A DNA stretch of 64,000 nt from Maniola hyperantus (Eukaryota; Arthropoda; Insecta; Lepidoptera; Nymphalidae). The first letter of the stretch is position 1. Each line of letters starts with the position of its first letter. Where the stretch lies: positions 11,419,196-11,483,195 of the forward strand of contig NC_048547.1 of NCBI RefSeq assembly GCF_902806685.2, given 5' to 3'. Made by a program: the position numbers and the translations under genes. Of the stretch, positions 1 to 9,898 are shown piece after piece. The notes beneath the pieces are model-generated. The model did not search any database. It had not been told where the DNA came from and was given only the letters and a program-made list of their open reading frames with translations.

Positions 1-2
1 TA

Positions 3-276
3 GTACAAGATTTTACGTCTCACCAAACGAAACCAAATTCGAGAGTCGAAATACTTCCGCGTTACAGTAAAATGGACCTAAACAGCCTTGAATTGAAGTC
101 AAATATTCAATGCCACTGATTTTAATTTCGCAATTTTTCCGCTTGGAGCGCTGGCTGTAGAAGTGTAGACAAACTTGAGCTTTAAAACAAGGCATTTAAG
201 ATCCAGTTTACTGTAACGCGGAAGTATTTCGACTCTCGAATTTGGTTTGGTTTGGTGAGACGTAAAATCTAGTACA
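3..276. mobile_element. Inverted-repeat (MITE-like) element
   Basis: The first about 74 bases (3-76) recur almost perfectly as their reverse complement at 202-276, with about 125 bases between. The arms share GATTTTACGTCTCACCAAAC and GAGAGTCGAAATACTTCCGC with only a few mismatches. No coding capacity. This is the structure of a short non-autonomous DNA element; the superfamily is not clear because the left flank lies at the window edge. Confidence 0.75.
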
Positions 277-423
277 ACGGGTACAGGTTCATATTCAGAC
301 ATTTTATTATACCAAAAAGATATACCTGAAGGGAAGTGCAAATATTGGGACAGTTAAAGTGTTATTATCGCAGTCGATACGATCATGTTACATAATTTAA
401 AATGCTATCGACAACTATAGTAA

Positions 424-642
424 AGCTTTTTCCCGCGACTTCGTCCACGTGGACTACACGACTTTCTAAACTCTATTTTACCCTATTATTTACCGTCTAT
501 TTTAGGGGTTGAATTTTCAAAAATACTTTTTTAGTGGACGTCTACGTCAAGATACCTATCTGCATGCCAAATTTCAGCCCGATCCGTCCAGTAGATTGAG
601 CTGTTAGATAGATCAGTCAGTCAGCTTTTCCTTTTAATATAA
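424..642 (+). mobile_element. Rep-A retroelement fragment
   Basis: A diverged copy of a repeat seen seven more times in the window. It begins with the CGCGACTTCGTCC block, contains CATGCCAAATTTCAGCCCGA, and ends in GTCA repeats followed by CTTTTCCTTTTA. A short tandem repeat at one end is typical of RTE-like LINEs and SINEs that use their machinery, but no coding part is present to prove it. Confidence 0.65.
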
Positions 643-1101
643 AGGTTTTAAGTCTAAGGGGGGCCTCTAACAACTTGGGCACAAAATAACAAGGTACATA
701 TTTGTGACTTGGATCAAATCAGGCTAAATGGCATTTATAGCCAAATGTTTCCCATTTCTTGACCCATGTGTTTTGTCAAATTTTTACTAGCGTGCGAACT
801 GCGTGTGTATTCAAGATATTAAAAAATCTACTAGTTACCTACCTATACCTACTTAATAATACAAACAAACAGTCTCGATTCACTTAAAATAATAAGCACT
901 TAGTATGGATTAGTAACCTAGAAAAACAAAATAAAATACGAACTTAATATCAATCAGCAATGGAAGTTTTATCGCGCCTACGTCATCAACAGGTTCTTAA
1001 CATAATGTTATGAATCTTTATCAAAATGAATTAGTGTAGATAGGTCAAATTATCAAGCAGTATCACATGTTTGTGTACAAGATAGCTTAATTGCTTATCT
1101 A
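643..1101. other. AT-rich DNA, nothing recognised
   Basis: No repeat copy, hairpin or coding signal noticed. Confidence 0.5.
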
Positions 1102-1314
1102 AATATATAAAAGGAAAAGGTGACTGACTGACTGATCTATCAACGCACAGCTCAAACTACTGGACGGATCGGGCTGAAATTTGGCATGCAGATAGCTATT
1201 ATGACTTAGGCATCCGCTAAGAAAGGATTTTTGAAAATTCAACCCCTAAGGGGGTGAGATAGGTGTTTTAAATTTGCGTAGTCCACGCGAACGAAGTCGC
1301 GAGCATAAGCTAGT
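1102..1314 (-). mobile_element. Rep-A retroelement copy
   Basis: Well preserved minus-strand copy. It starts with AAAAGGAAAAGGTGACTGAC, carries GGGCTGAAATTTGGCATGCA, and ends at GTCGCGAGCATAAGCTAGT. Together with the copy at 424-642 it forms an inverted pair about 460 bases apart. Confidence 0.7.
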
Positions 1315-1355
1315 ACTTAAATAAGACGATCGCGGGGCAAAGAAAAGGCAATAGA

Positions 1356-1528
1356 GCCTCAATAGCTCAACCGGTATAGGAGTGGACTGAAAACCGAAAG
1401 GTCGACGGTTCAAATCCCGCCCGTTGCACTATTGTCGTACCTACTCCTAGCACAAGCCTGACGCTTAATTGGAGAGGAAAGGGGAATATTAGTCATTTAA
1501 TATGGCTAGTATTCTTTAAAAAAAAAAA
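1356..1528 (+). mobile_element. SINE-3, tRNA-Phe-like head
   Basis: The head resembles a tRNA: a box A-like TAGCTCAACCGG and a box B-like GGTTCAAATCC, with GGACTGAAAACC where a tRNA-Phe anticodon loop would be. The acceptor stem does not close, so this is a SINE rather than a tRNA gene. A LINE-like body (GGAGAGGAAAGGGGAATATT) and a poly(A) of about 12 follow. A 3' piece of the same family lies at 7175-7262. Confidence 0.65.
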
Positions 1529-1812
1529 GTATCTTGCAAGTGTTATCTTGTTTCAATAATGATACTTAGTTTGTATACTTCCGATTTGTGTTTACTTCCA
1601 GATCTAATAATTTAAATAAACAAATGTGCTTATTCTGATGTATTTCATTAAGTTTAATTTAAAACAGCTTTATTGTTAACAAAATTACAGATAGTAAGAA
1701 TTACACTTACACTTAAAAAACAATGCGCGACCTTATCACTAAAGTGAACTCTTCCAGGCAATTTATTGTGCACAATCTCTGAACTAAAATGACAGGGCTA
1801 ATTGAATAAATA

Positions 1813-1894
1813 AGCTGTGATAGCCTTATGGTTAGGACGTCCGCTTTCTAGTCTGAAGTCGAGGGTTCGATCCCGGGCACGCACCTCTAACTTT
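1813..1894 (+). mobile_element. SINE-1 head fragment
   Basis: tRNA-derived head only: AGCTGTGATAGCC, then GGGTTCGATCCCGGGCACGC (box B region). The body is missing and the sequence runs directly into a minus-strand Rep-C end, so this is a truncated or chimeric copy. Confidence 0.7.
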
Positions 1895-1899
1895 AAGTT

Positions 1900-2008
1900 G
1901 ACCTGGAGAGTGATATAGGCTACTTTTCATTCCGGAAAATCAAAAAGTTCCCATGGGATTTTTAAAAAACCTAATTCCACGCGGACGAAGTCGCGGTCAT
2001 CAGCTAGT
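1900..2008 (-). mobile_element. Rep-C fragment
   Basis: CCTGGAGAGTGATATAGGC to GCGGACGAAGTCGCGGTC and CAGCTAGT, the usual terminal block of Rep-C copies. It abuts the SINE-1 head fragment just upstream. Confidence 0.65.
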
Positions 2009-2397
2009 CGTACATACGTACGCGCGCACTCTAGATAACTCCCTGTCATACAGTTTCCGTAGCGCATTGTAAGTTGTAAGTTTAGCTGAAGTAAAATCGA
2101 CGGCAAGTAACGGAAAAGCGGCAGTTAACACGTAATGAATTGTGCGATCGAACGAGTTCGAGCGGTGGGAATCGAGTGGGAGAATAGGGCTGTGCAGTGT
2201 ATAGACAAGCAGTTCACCTATGCCTCTTTTTATGAATTAAAAAAGTGCTTTATTTAAGTGTTCACAATAACAGAACATTGTTGAATCAAGTGGAAGAACA
2301 GGGCTGTACCATCATTGGCGAAATAATTATCTTTCATATCATCATAAGCATTCAAATTAACACAGATACTTATTAATATAAAAATGTATTTCATATT
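2009..2397. other. No recognised feature
   Basis: Mixed-composition DNA with no repeat copy or gene signal recognised. Confidence 0.45.
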
Positions 2398-2567
2398 ATA
2401 TGTTTTAAGTAATTAAATATATCACTTGCTTTAACGGTGAAGGAAAACATCGTGAGGAAACCTGCATGTCTGAGAGTTCTCCATAATGTTCTCAAAGGTG
2501 TGTGAAGTCTGCCAATGCGCACTTGGCCAGCGTGGTAGACTGTGGCCAAAACCCTTCTCACTTCTGA

Positions 2568-2702
2568 GGCTGAAATCTATAGAGCGCACTTTGACTTTGC
2601 TCAGACGTAAGAGACAGATTTATATGAGAGATATGTACCTGTCTCGTTTTAACTCTGTCTTAAATCCAAGCTAAGTCAGAGTGCGCTCTATAGATTTCAA
2701 CC
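2568..2702. mobile_element. Hairpin MITE inserted in SINE-1
   Basis: Ends GGCTGAAATCTATAGAGCGC and its near-perfect reverse complement, flanked by CTGA at 2564-2567 and 2703-2706, consistent with a 4-bp target duplication. The core (ACGTAAGAGACAG ... CTGTCTCGTTTTAACT) resembles the core of the hairpin element at 35462-35596, so the two are probably related families with different outer ends. Confidence 0.75.
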
Positions 2703-2716
2703 CTGAGAGGAGAGCC

Positions 2717-2845
2717 ATTTTTTTATTTTTTTATTTATAGACTAGCGCTTGGCTTGATGATGCAGCCCAAGATGGAGCGCGCTTGCCTAGAAAATGCCTA
2801 TTCACTCTTGTCTTGAAGGTACCCATATTATAATTGGTATGTATG
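2717..2845 (-). mobile_element. LINE 3'-tail fragment in SINE-1
   Basis: Starts with a T-rich run (a poly(A) on the minus strand) and contains GATGCAGCCCAAGATGGAGC and GCGCTTGCCTAGAA, a block repeated at 16465-16550. Its position between two SINE-1 pieces shows it inserted after the SINE. Confidence 0.6.
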
Positions 2846-2880
2846 CTCTGTAGTGAGCCGGCGATGGGTTGATCGTGATG

Positions 2881-3189
2881 CTGAGTGATACGAGCAAGTG
2901 GCAGCCCTACGAGGTTGCGAGGCGGAAGTAGCGCACGCGGTGAAAGTGCGGAGAAAGCGCGCGTCGCAACATTTACCTAATCGTACACTCTGACGCCGGA
3001 GGCCGAGTTACATCACACATTTGTGAAAGTCAATGTTATGTCGATGCAGGCCACGACATTAAGCTGAATGCCATTATTAAGTGTATTAATAGTTATTTTA
3101 GGTCATGTTACCATGTGTAACAGAATATCAAGAAACACAATCATAAATCATTTTGCTTAAATAATATCAAAAATGTCGCAGGGAGCAGC
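2881..3189. other. No recognised feature
   Basis: Moderately GC-rich at 2900-3010 (several CG-rich words), then AT-rich. No known repeat or gene recognised. Confidence 0.4.
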
Positions 3190-3290
3190 TGGTTTCAGGC
3201 GGCTCAAGACCGTGGCGCGTGGAAGCCCCTACAAGAGATTTATGTCCAGCAGTGACGATTACGATAACGTTGAAATGGTTATTCTTACAG
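3190..3290 (+). pseudogene. RTE ORF2 C-terminal scrap
   Basis: The plus strand reads a decayed version of the C-terminal end of RTE-type ORF2, recognisable from GFRRLKTVARGSPYKRFM, which other copies here carry in similar form. It ends in a TGTCCAGCAGTG-type tail. Too short for function. Confidence 0.55.
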
Positions 3291-3567
3291 AATTGGGGGG
3301 CTGATACCTATTCCGATTGTAATAATTAATACTCATCAAAAATGTCTTTGTAACTCGTCGTATTAATATTATACGTTGACTAAGCGACTACTCAGCTACA
3401 TTTATCTACTTATAAAACACGTTTTGTAATACCGATTAGGTAGGTAGGTACTTATAGGTAGGTATTTTTTGCATAGGATAGACATAATAACATAGCCTAC
3501 CTACCGCACGTGAGTTATTTTTAACAATACCAATTTCAGCTTTCAACGCATGCTCCACATTTATTTA

Positions 3568-3711
3568 CAGTACGCGGCAGAAAGTAATGTACATCGACAT
3601 TTAGAAGGAGACCGACAAAACGTCATATAGGTATGAGTGACAGAGACAACTCTCTACAAAGCCGAAAAGTCATTCGAAAGGCCGATGTACATTATTTTCT
3701 GCCGCGTACTG
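3568..3711. mobile_element. K-family inverted-repeat element, copy 1
   Basis: Ends CAGTACGCGGCAGAAAGTAA and the reverse complement (TTATTTTCTGCCGCGTACTG), arms about 35 bases, about 144 bases in total. Interior has CGACAAAACGTCATATAGG. Second copy at 4020-4206, half copy at 49020-49086. Confidence 0.75.
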
Positions 3712-4019
3712 ATAGTTCAAACGTTCAATGGTAATTTGCGATTTTAGGCATTTAGCACATCATAATAATGTAAACAAAGCGCAATTTACGAAATAGTGTT
3801 AGAGAAAGCGGTGGGGTGTTATCTCCACACAATGCTATACGGCTGAATGATAGCGAGTATCTATGTAGGTCACGGGAGACCTACATCATACTGCAAAATA
3901 GAGATGGGCATTATTGCTATTTTATTTCATGAATTATTTATTTTCGTCAGTGACTTCACAAGCTATTTTTCTTGTTTAGATTTTCACACTTACAATCGTT
4001 TGGTACATTAATTTAAGTA

Positions 4020-4206
4020 CAGGACGCGGCAGAAAATACTGTACCTCGGCCTTTAGAATGACATTTCGGCTTTGTAGAGCGTTGTCTGTCGTTGAGACCG
4101 ACAAAACGTCATATAGGCATGAGTGACAACACTCATGCCTATATGACGTTTTGTCGGTCTCAACGACAGAGACAAGGTCGATGTACATTATTTTCTGCCG
4201 CGTACT
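4020..4206. mobile_element. K-family element, copy 2, with internal 40-bp palindrome
   Basis: Same outer ends as copy 1. Inside, a perfect 40-base arm (4086-4125) is followed by a 4-base loop (ACAA, 4126-4129) and its exact reverse complement (4130-4169). Copy 1 has this unit only once, so copy 2 arose by inverted duplication of its interior. Confidence 0.8.
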
Positions 4207-4794
4207 TTTTTTTTAATAAATAATAACTGTACTAATAATTATCAAGGTGAATAGCGCTGATATTATATTTTCACACGTGGTTTTTCACGGGAAGTCAATT
4301 TTTGCACTTCTAATAAATTGTAAGTACGAAAATTCACTTTGCTTCTAATATAGCAAACAGCTATATTAATTGTTATCATTTAACTAGATGCCTTCTAGCA
4401 CGCAGTGATGGGAGTCTTCTCGCTCGCACGCTCTTAGCTCGAATCGGTGACCGGGCGCGCGCGAAATTTAAACAATAAAGCGCGATTACTATATTATGTA
4501 ATAACTTTCAAACTGAGATTTTGCTCCGTGATTTTTCACAGTCTACTTTAACTAAAGTAGCATAATATTGTGTTACGTATATGAAGAGGCTTTTTATGTG
4601 ATTTTTCACATGCTACTTGTGAAATGGTCCATCTCTACTGCGAATCAACTACACCAGCTTGAGTTATGTGTTTACGTTGCTTACTCCCATTTCAGAATTT
4701 ACGACTTGTTTTATATATATTTATCACTAGACGAGGTTCCGGTTCAGATAAATAATAATTATTATTTTCTACGCACAAACTGTCCGTAAATAGT
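4207..4794. other. Mostly unique AT-rich DNA
   Basis: Two GTGATTTTTCAC motifs (near 4530 and 4600) are short perfect palindromes. Otherwise no recognised repeat or coding exon. Confidence 0.4.
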
Positions 4795-4845
4795 TCATCA
4801 TTATCAACCGATACACTTCCACAGCTGGACGTAAGTCTATATACT

Positions 4846-5010
4846 CTATAGTACGCAACAGGTCGAGATGGAAATCGGGGGTTGAGGCGGGGGGACGCGG
4901 GACGCCCCGCACGTCACCCACGCTATCCCGCACTGGATTAGCGCGGAGGCTGTGTGGGTGTGTGGCGTTCCCACCTCGATTGCCATCTCGACCTGTCGCG
5001 AAGTATAGTT
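4846..5010. mobile_element. J-family GC-rich inverted-repeat element, copy 1
   Basis: TAGTACGCAACAGGTCGAGA at one end and TCTCGACCTGTCGCGAAGTA at the other, with a GC-rich middle (GAGGCGGGGGGACGC). Inserted in the RTE relic. Related copies at 24668, 35245, 53396 and 63852. Confidence 0.7.
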
Positions 5011-5094
5011 GTAGGGTCTTCCACACGCACTGATCTTACACTGCCTGAATCCTCCGCTATCTGCGACTCGTTTGATATCGTCTGTTGACTCGCT

Positions 5095-5292
5095 CCAGCA
5101 ATGCACGGGGCTGCAATGGCTATTATGGTATAGTATGGTATAAAAAATTAAAAAGAGCAACCGCCGAGTTTCTTGCAGGTTCTTTTCGGCAGGAACGGCA
5201 TTCCGAACCAGTGGTAAATTAAAACTACCTGACTATTCATAAGCACTTGTAAAAGTTTACTTGAATAAAACATATTCTATTCTATTCTGTCT
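5095..5292 (+). mobile_element. CR1/L2-like LINE tail
   Basis: Contains GAGTTTCTTGCAGGTTCTTT, CGGCATTCCGAACCAGTGGT and a terminal TATTCTATTCTATTCTG repeat, the kind of 3' end seen in insect CR1/L2-group LINEs (from memory, not a search). It interrupts the RTE relic, so it is the younger insertion. Confidence 0.5.
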
Positions 5293-5605
5293 AGTGTGTA
5301 CCTAGGGGGGGATCTTGCAACGCTGCACTTTCCGATGCGAGGTCACCAATCGCCATTCTAGCACCTTGGAACCTTAACGTCTATCGGTTTTTCAAACTGC
5401 CTGCTCATTTCCACTTCAGCTTCGCAACCCGTTGAGCTACGTCAGTTACTCTGGTTTTCCTACCGATCTCATTTCTGATTTGATCACCTAGAGAAACTCC
5501 GAACATAGCTCCATCGCCTGCTGAGTGCCGAGTGACTTTGAGGTTTCTTACGAGGCCCATAGTACGCGACCATGTCTCGGATCCATACGAAATCACTGGC
5601 AACAC

Positions 5606-6283
5606 GCACTATTTGAATATTTAAATATCAATTTCCAAGCAGAAATGAATTATTATCGGAAGTAGAGACCATGCTAGGCTAAAGTTAAAAAGAGCAAGTC
5701 AGAATAGTTTCGTATATAAATTACTTGAATGTGATAAGAAAACAAAACGTTATATCGTAAAATCCTTGACCTAAAATAAAACAGATAATAGTTATCGCGT
5801 GACCCACTACACTGAGTGTCTTATTTCTAATTTAAAAATCAATTGTTAAATTACACAACTCAAATTAATTACGAATGCAAAAATGTGAGACCAATTTACC
5901 GATATCAAAAACCGAAAAAATGAAATTCTTCGTAACAAGAAGACGTAGCTTAGATATTGGGTATAATAACAGCCATTAAAGATCTATTATTAGCTAGATA
6001 CTTTACTATTTGGTTTCTCTTTATTATGATTTATGAATCATGATGAGCGAGAAAATAATATGTACCTAGGTATGAGGGGAAAAAGAATTGGGTCGAAGAA
6101 GAAAGTCGTACCTTATATTTGCAATTTGCAACTCCTAATATTAGAAGGGAGGAGCCAAAGTTTTGATTGCGAATTGCGATAGTGATGGGCGGCACGACCT
6201 CATAAGATGAGTGAGTGAGTCACTAAAAGAATGCCTCTTTTTATACTTATCAGCATAAATTGTGACTCACTAAACTAACTTTC
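5606..6283. other. No recognised feature
   Basis: AT-rich, no repeat or exon recognised. Confidence 0.45.
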
Positions 6284-6365
6284 AGGGTTCCGTACACGAA
6301 GGGTGCCAGTGGGACTTATTTTTAAGTCCGTACGTCTATCAGCTATGTATCGCATGAACCAGTAA
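6284..6365 (+). repeat. Dispersed repeat end (GGTTCCGTA type)
   Basis: CAGGGTTCCGTACACGAAGG ... GTGCCAGTGGGAC ... GCATGAACC. A related fragment with GTGCCAACGGGACCC lies at 9734-9815. Only one end is visible. Confidence 0.5.
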
Positions 6366-7174
6366 TGAGGTGCCATTGTGGAGTCTCATAAAAATATGAA
6401 GTCTAGACGATTCGCGCAGCTAAAGCTAATTGGCACCGGCACCAAAAAGTATTATTATGGAACTATATCAACTCTTGTATACATACCTAATATATTCGGT
6501 AATAAATTAAATATTTTTTTAATTTTTAGTGTTTGTGTATTGAAGTCGGTTTTTTTTTTTTGCAATTTTTTATTTATTTAGGTATATACTCAGTTAGCTA
6601 TTGAAGCCTTTGTCCTTGCAACGACCGCACACTATCGCTATGCTACCACAACTATAGGTACCAATCGAATTAGGTATACGAGTTTCGAAACGAAAGGACG
6701 TCTTAGTACCTACGTAACTACCTAGTTATTCTAATCGATTTTACAGGAAATCGATTACTACTTCATCATTTGCTATTTCCTTAATGTAAATGATGCATCG
6801 TATAAGAAACTCGAGTTCTGCAAAGTATGTAATATTTAGACATTAGCAGGTAACAACATCATCGGTACCGACCATTTTACTCAGAATAACTGACATAATC
6901 AGAGGTTGTCCAAATAACATTCGCTAATTTCCGAATACAATATGAGTCACCTAAGGAACTACCAAGGTATTATTGAAAGGAATTATTAGTTTATCTGCGC
7001 GTAGGTTTCATTGCGGACAAAATTTTGAATAGAATAAACATTAACACCTAGACTGAATTATGATTTATGAAGCTACTTAGAACGTAGTTTATCGTCTATT
7101 AGGTAATGAACTCTTCCACTCAGTTACTCACCATATCCTTTTACATAAATTGTTGAAGGTTCTGATGAACCTTG
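6366..7174. other. No recognised feature
   Basis: AT-rich. GAAGTCGG followed by a T run at 6533-6560 resembles the reverse complement of the AACCGACTTCC repeat end at 55319-55365; nothing else recognised. Confidence 0.4.
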
Positions 7175-7262
7175 GCGTACCCACCCCTAGCACATGGTTT
7201 ACGATAAGTTGAAGAGAAAGGGGGAATATATTAGTTCATGATTAAAATAAGTAGGTATCTTA
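7175..7262 (+). mobile_element. SINE-3 3' fragment
   Basis: CCCCTAGCACA, GAAGAGAAAGGGGGAATATA match the body of the SINE at 1356-1528; head missing. Confidence 0.5.
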
Positions 7263-7335
7263 GAATAAATTCCTTGCTTTGATTTTAAGTGTTTCTTGCT
7301 TTCCGTCCAAATAAGCTCAGAAAATACAATAGATT

Positions 7336-7457
7336 TCTCAAGCCGTCATCATCATCATCACCATGATCAACCCATCACTCACTACAGAGCACGGGTCGCC
7401 TCTCAGAGATAAGGGTTTTGGCCATAGTCTACCATACTGGCCATGGGTTGGTAAACC
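7336..7457 (-). mobile_element. SINE-1 3' part
   Basis: CATCATCATCATCACCATGA tail end, then CACTACAGAGCACGGGTC and TTTTGGCCATAGTCTACCA. The part beyond GGTTGGTAAACCA, including the tRNA head, is absent. Confidence 0.7.
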
Positions 7458-7677
7458 AGCCGTACATTCAAATAATCTGTTTGAAAAATATTTTGTTTTC
7501 GACTGCCCACAGAATAGAATTGAATAAGTAAGTTCTATTTGATTTGATAACATTGAATCTTGATACATTGATCTTGATAAATCTATATAAGTAAGTATAA
7601 TAACCAAGAAAACAAAAACGTTAACGTGTTGTGTGTGCAAATCTGAGATCTGCTACGCATGAAAGCGGCAATGAGAA

Positions 7678-7830
7678 CAGTTAAAACCTGCATCAATTAT
7701 TATTAAAATCTCAATTGTTGTGATTGGCTGAATTTGTGCGATTCTTGTTGCAACAATGCATTGCAGCTAATAGTGAGCGAGCGCCTATCAATCAGAGTTG
7801 ATTGCGATCGCGACACTATGTAGTTGTTAT
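7678..7830. mobile_element. N-family element, copy 1
   Basis: Contains CTCAATTGTTGTGATTGGCT, TTGTTGCAACAATGCATTGC and ATCAATCAGAGTTGATTGCG. The same blocks occur in reverse order and orientation at 40487-40645. The element has inverted-repeat character but the exact ends are unclear. Confidence 0.5.
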
Positions 7831-7848
7831 TCTATCGCAATCGAGCAA

Positions 7849-8003
7849 CTGCATGCTTGAGAGTTTTCCATAACGTTCTCAAATGTGTGTGAAGTCTGCC
7901 AATCCGCGCTTGGCAGCGTGGTGGATTATGGCCAAATCTTTCTCATTCTGAGAGGAGACTGGTTAGGAGTGAGCCAACGATGGGTTGATCATGATGATGA
8001 TTC
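7849..8003 (+). mobile_element. SINE-1, 5'-truncated
   Basis: GCATGCTTGAGAGTTTTCC to GATGGGTTGATCATGATGAT. The tRNA head is missing, as expected for incomplete reverse transcription. Confidence 0.7.
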
Positions 8004-8210
8004 CAACGGTTGATGTTGATACACGAGTAGATTTAACGAGCGGCGTCCTCGTCGGTGCCGGTGTCGGTGGCGAGTAGGAAACGCGCGGCCCGCTCGCGCC
8101 TTGACCCACTTGTACCGTGCCGACTTGTACCTACACTACGTGGAATTACATAGCTCTTGCAAAACCATCGAGATGCAATCGATCTCTAATGACTCTTTAG
8201 GGAAGTGATT

Positions 8211-8518
8211 CATCATCATGATCAACCCATCACTGGCTCGCTACAGAGCACGGGTCTCCTCTCAGAGTGAGAAGGGTTTTGGCCATAGTCTACCACGCCG
8301 ACCATGTGCGGATTGGTAGACTTCACACACCTTTGAAAATTATGGAGAACTCTCAGGCTATGCCGGTTTCCTCACGATGTTTTCCTTCACCGTTAAAGCA
8401 AGTGAAATTTAATTAATTAAAACGCACATAACTCCGAAAAGTTAGAGGTGCGTGCCCGCGATCGAACACCCGACCTCCGATTAGAAGGCGGACGTCCTAA
8501 CCACTAGGCTATCACAGC
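8211..8518 (-). mobile_element. Full SINE-1 with 12-bp target duplication
   Basis: Complete minus-strand copy from the CATCATCATGATCAACCC tail to the tRNA head CCACTAGGCTATCACAGC. Flanked by AGGGAAGTGATT on both sides (8199-8210 and 8519-8530), a perfect 12-bp duplication, so both ends are certain. The head carries the box B complement (GATCGAACACC). Confidence 0.85.
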
Positions 8519-8560
8519 AGGGAAGTGATTGAAGAATTGCAAAAGGGCTGCTTCAAGAGG

Positions 8561-8935
8561 TAATCATCACCATCAACCGATAGACGTCCACTGCTGGACA
8601 TAGGTCTCTTGTAGGGACTTCCACATGTCACGGTCTTACACCACCTGAATCGAGCGGCTCCCTGCGACTCGTCTGATGTCGTCCGTCCACCTAGTGGGGG
8701 TCTTCCAACGCTGCGTCTTCCGGTGCGAGGTCGCCATTCCAGCACCTTGAAACCCCAACGTCTATCGGTTTTACTAAGTGCCCTGCCCATTGCCACTTAG
8801 GCTTCGCATCCCGTTGAGCTATGTCGGTTACTCTAGTTATCCTACGGATCTCATTTCTGATTTGATCACGTAAACAAACTCCAAGCATAGTTCTCCATCG
8901 CCCGCTGAGTGACTCCGAGCTTTCTTCCTGCTGCA
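8561..8935 (-). pseudogene. RTE ORF2 C-terminal relic
   Basis: Minus strand reads CLRDQIRNEIRRITRVTD, DIAQRDAKPKWQWAGHL, then in another frame LEWRPRTGRRSVGRPP and SQGAARFRWCKTVTCGSPY, ending in the CAACCGATAGACGTCCACTG terminal block. These are conserved strings of the RTE ORF2 C-terminus. At least one frameshift separates the pieces. 5' truncated. Confidence 0.75.
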
Positions 8936-9074
8936 CAACTACCTACGTGGAATTTCATAGCTCTTGCAACACCATCCAGATGCAATCGATCTCTAATGAC
9001 TCTTTAGGGAAGTGATTGAAGGATTGAAAAGAGCTACTTCCAGAGGTAATTAAGTAGTTATTAAATGTTCATCA

Positions 9075-9160
9075 TATTTAAATAACTCGGTGAAGCAGGA
9101 AGTTAGAACCAACCAATGTCAAATGAGTTTGATGGCTACAGTGTTGATCACTGAGCGTAT
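9075..9160. mobile_element. Z-family MITE, right half
   Basis: ACCAACCAATGTCAAATGAG and CACTGAGCG match the right arm of complete Z copies at 23514-23715 and 57729-57937. The left arm is missing. Confidence 0.5.
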
Positions 9161-9422
9161 CATCCCGCAGTTATCACCCGCATAAGTGTGTTTGTTGCGC
9201 TGTAGTTATTGTACCACCTAATCGCGCATGCCACGTCCACATCTAGTAGACACAATTAACAACTAATATTTCTGTATATCTATTAACTTGTTATCATACA
9301 ATAATTGTAGTCAGTTTCGTGGACTAATAAAAAAAAAGTTCTGAGACAAATCTTGCGAGTTGCGACAGATGCGATCGCCTTGAAAAACCGTGCTGAAATT
9401 GTCGTCAAGCGATATTCACAAC

Positions 9423-9655
9423 TAGCTTATGCTCGCGACTTCGTCCGCGTGGGCTACACAAATTTCAAACCCCTGTTTTACCCCTTTAGAGATTGAATTT
9501 TCAAAAATCCTTTCTTAGCGGATGTCTAGCGTCTACTTCATAAAAGCTATCTGCATGCCTCAGCCCGATCCATCCAGTAGGTACCTAACTAGTCTGAGCT
9601 GTGCCTTGATAGATCAGTCAGGTAGTCAGTCAGTCAGATTTTGCTTTTATAATAA
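9423..9655 (+). mobile_element. Rep-A copy
   Basis: AGCTTATGCTCGCGACTTCG to GTCAGTCAGTCAGATTTTGC. Contains AATTTTCAAAAATCCTTTCT. Near full length. Confidence 0.7.
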
Positions 9656-9733
9656 GTAGATATAATATAGATTGGATTACAATTATTCGTGTTTGCGTTG
9701 AAATCAATATTGATCACTTTACGTTTTTGGGTT

Positions 9734-9815
9734 TTAGGGATCCGTAGCCGAAAAGTGCCAACGGGACCCTTTTACTAAGCCCCTACTGTCCGTCCGTGGA
9801 TCTCTTGAACCATAA
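9734..9815 (+). repeat. Dispersed repeat end (GATCCGTAGCC type)
   Basis: GGGATCCGTAGCCGAAAAGT, GCCAACGGGACCC, TCTTGAACC. Relative of 6284-6365. Confidence 0.5.
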
Positions 9816-9898
9816 TAGGTGAAGAAAGCCTCACTTGACCGGGTTAACCTCATCGGTTTTAATATCGACTCTAGAAAAACAATAAATATTCAAGTTGG

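Larger units (their letters stand above)
2398..2880 (+). mobile_element. SINE-1 body split by two insertions
   Basis: The SINE-1 body reads GTGAAGGAAAACATCGTGAG ... GGTGTGTGAAGTCTGCCAAT up to 2567, resumes briefly at 2703-2716 (CTGAGAGGAGAGCC), then again at 2846-2880 (CTGTAGTGAGCCGGCGATGG). The missing stretches are replaced by a hairpin element (2568-2702) and a LINE tail (2717-2845). The tRNA head is absent. Confidence 0.7.
4795..5605 (-). pseudogene. RTE retrotransposon ORF2 relic, interrupted twice
   Basis: On the minus strand the C-terminal end of an RTE-type ORF2 is visible in pieces: YGSETW, GDQIRNEIGRKTRVTD and DVAQRVAKLKWK (5405-5605), a piece at 5300-5405, STDDIKRVADSGGFRQ (5020-5100), and the terminal TCAACCGATA...CAGCTGGAC block (4795-4842). 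A GC-rich J element splits it at about 4843-5010 and a CR1/L2-like tail splits it at about 5090-5292. In the family these residues follow the reverse transcriptase. Frameshifts and insertions make it non-functional. Confidence 0.7.
8139..9052. repeat. About 110-bp duplication flanking RTE and SINE insertions
   Basis: A segment running from ACGTGGAATTACATAGCTCT through ATGCAATCGATCTCTAATGA to TTCAAGAGGTAAT (8139-8210 continued at 8519-8560) recurs at 8938-9052 with modest divergence. The RTE relic lies exactly between the two. A SINE-1 split the left copy later. RTE elements are known to make long, variable target duplications, which would explain this. Confidence 0.6.

Noticed and set aside
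1356..1434. tRNA-Phe gene
   Set aside because: Box A and B-like words are present but the acceptor stem does not pair, and the body and poly(A) match a SINE; a 3' piece recurs at 7175.
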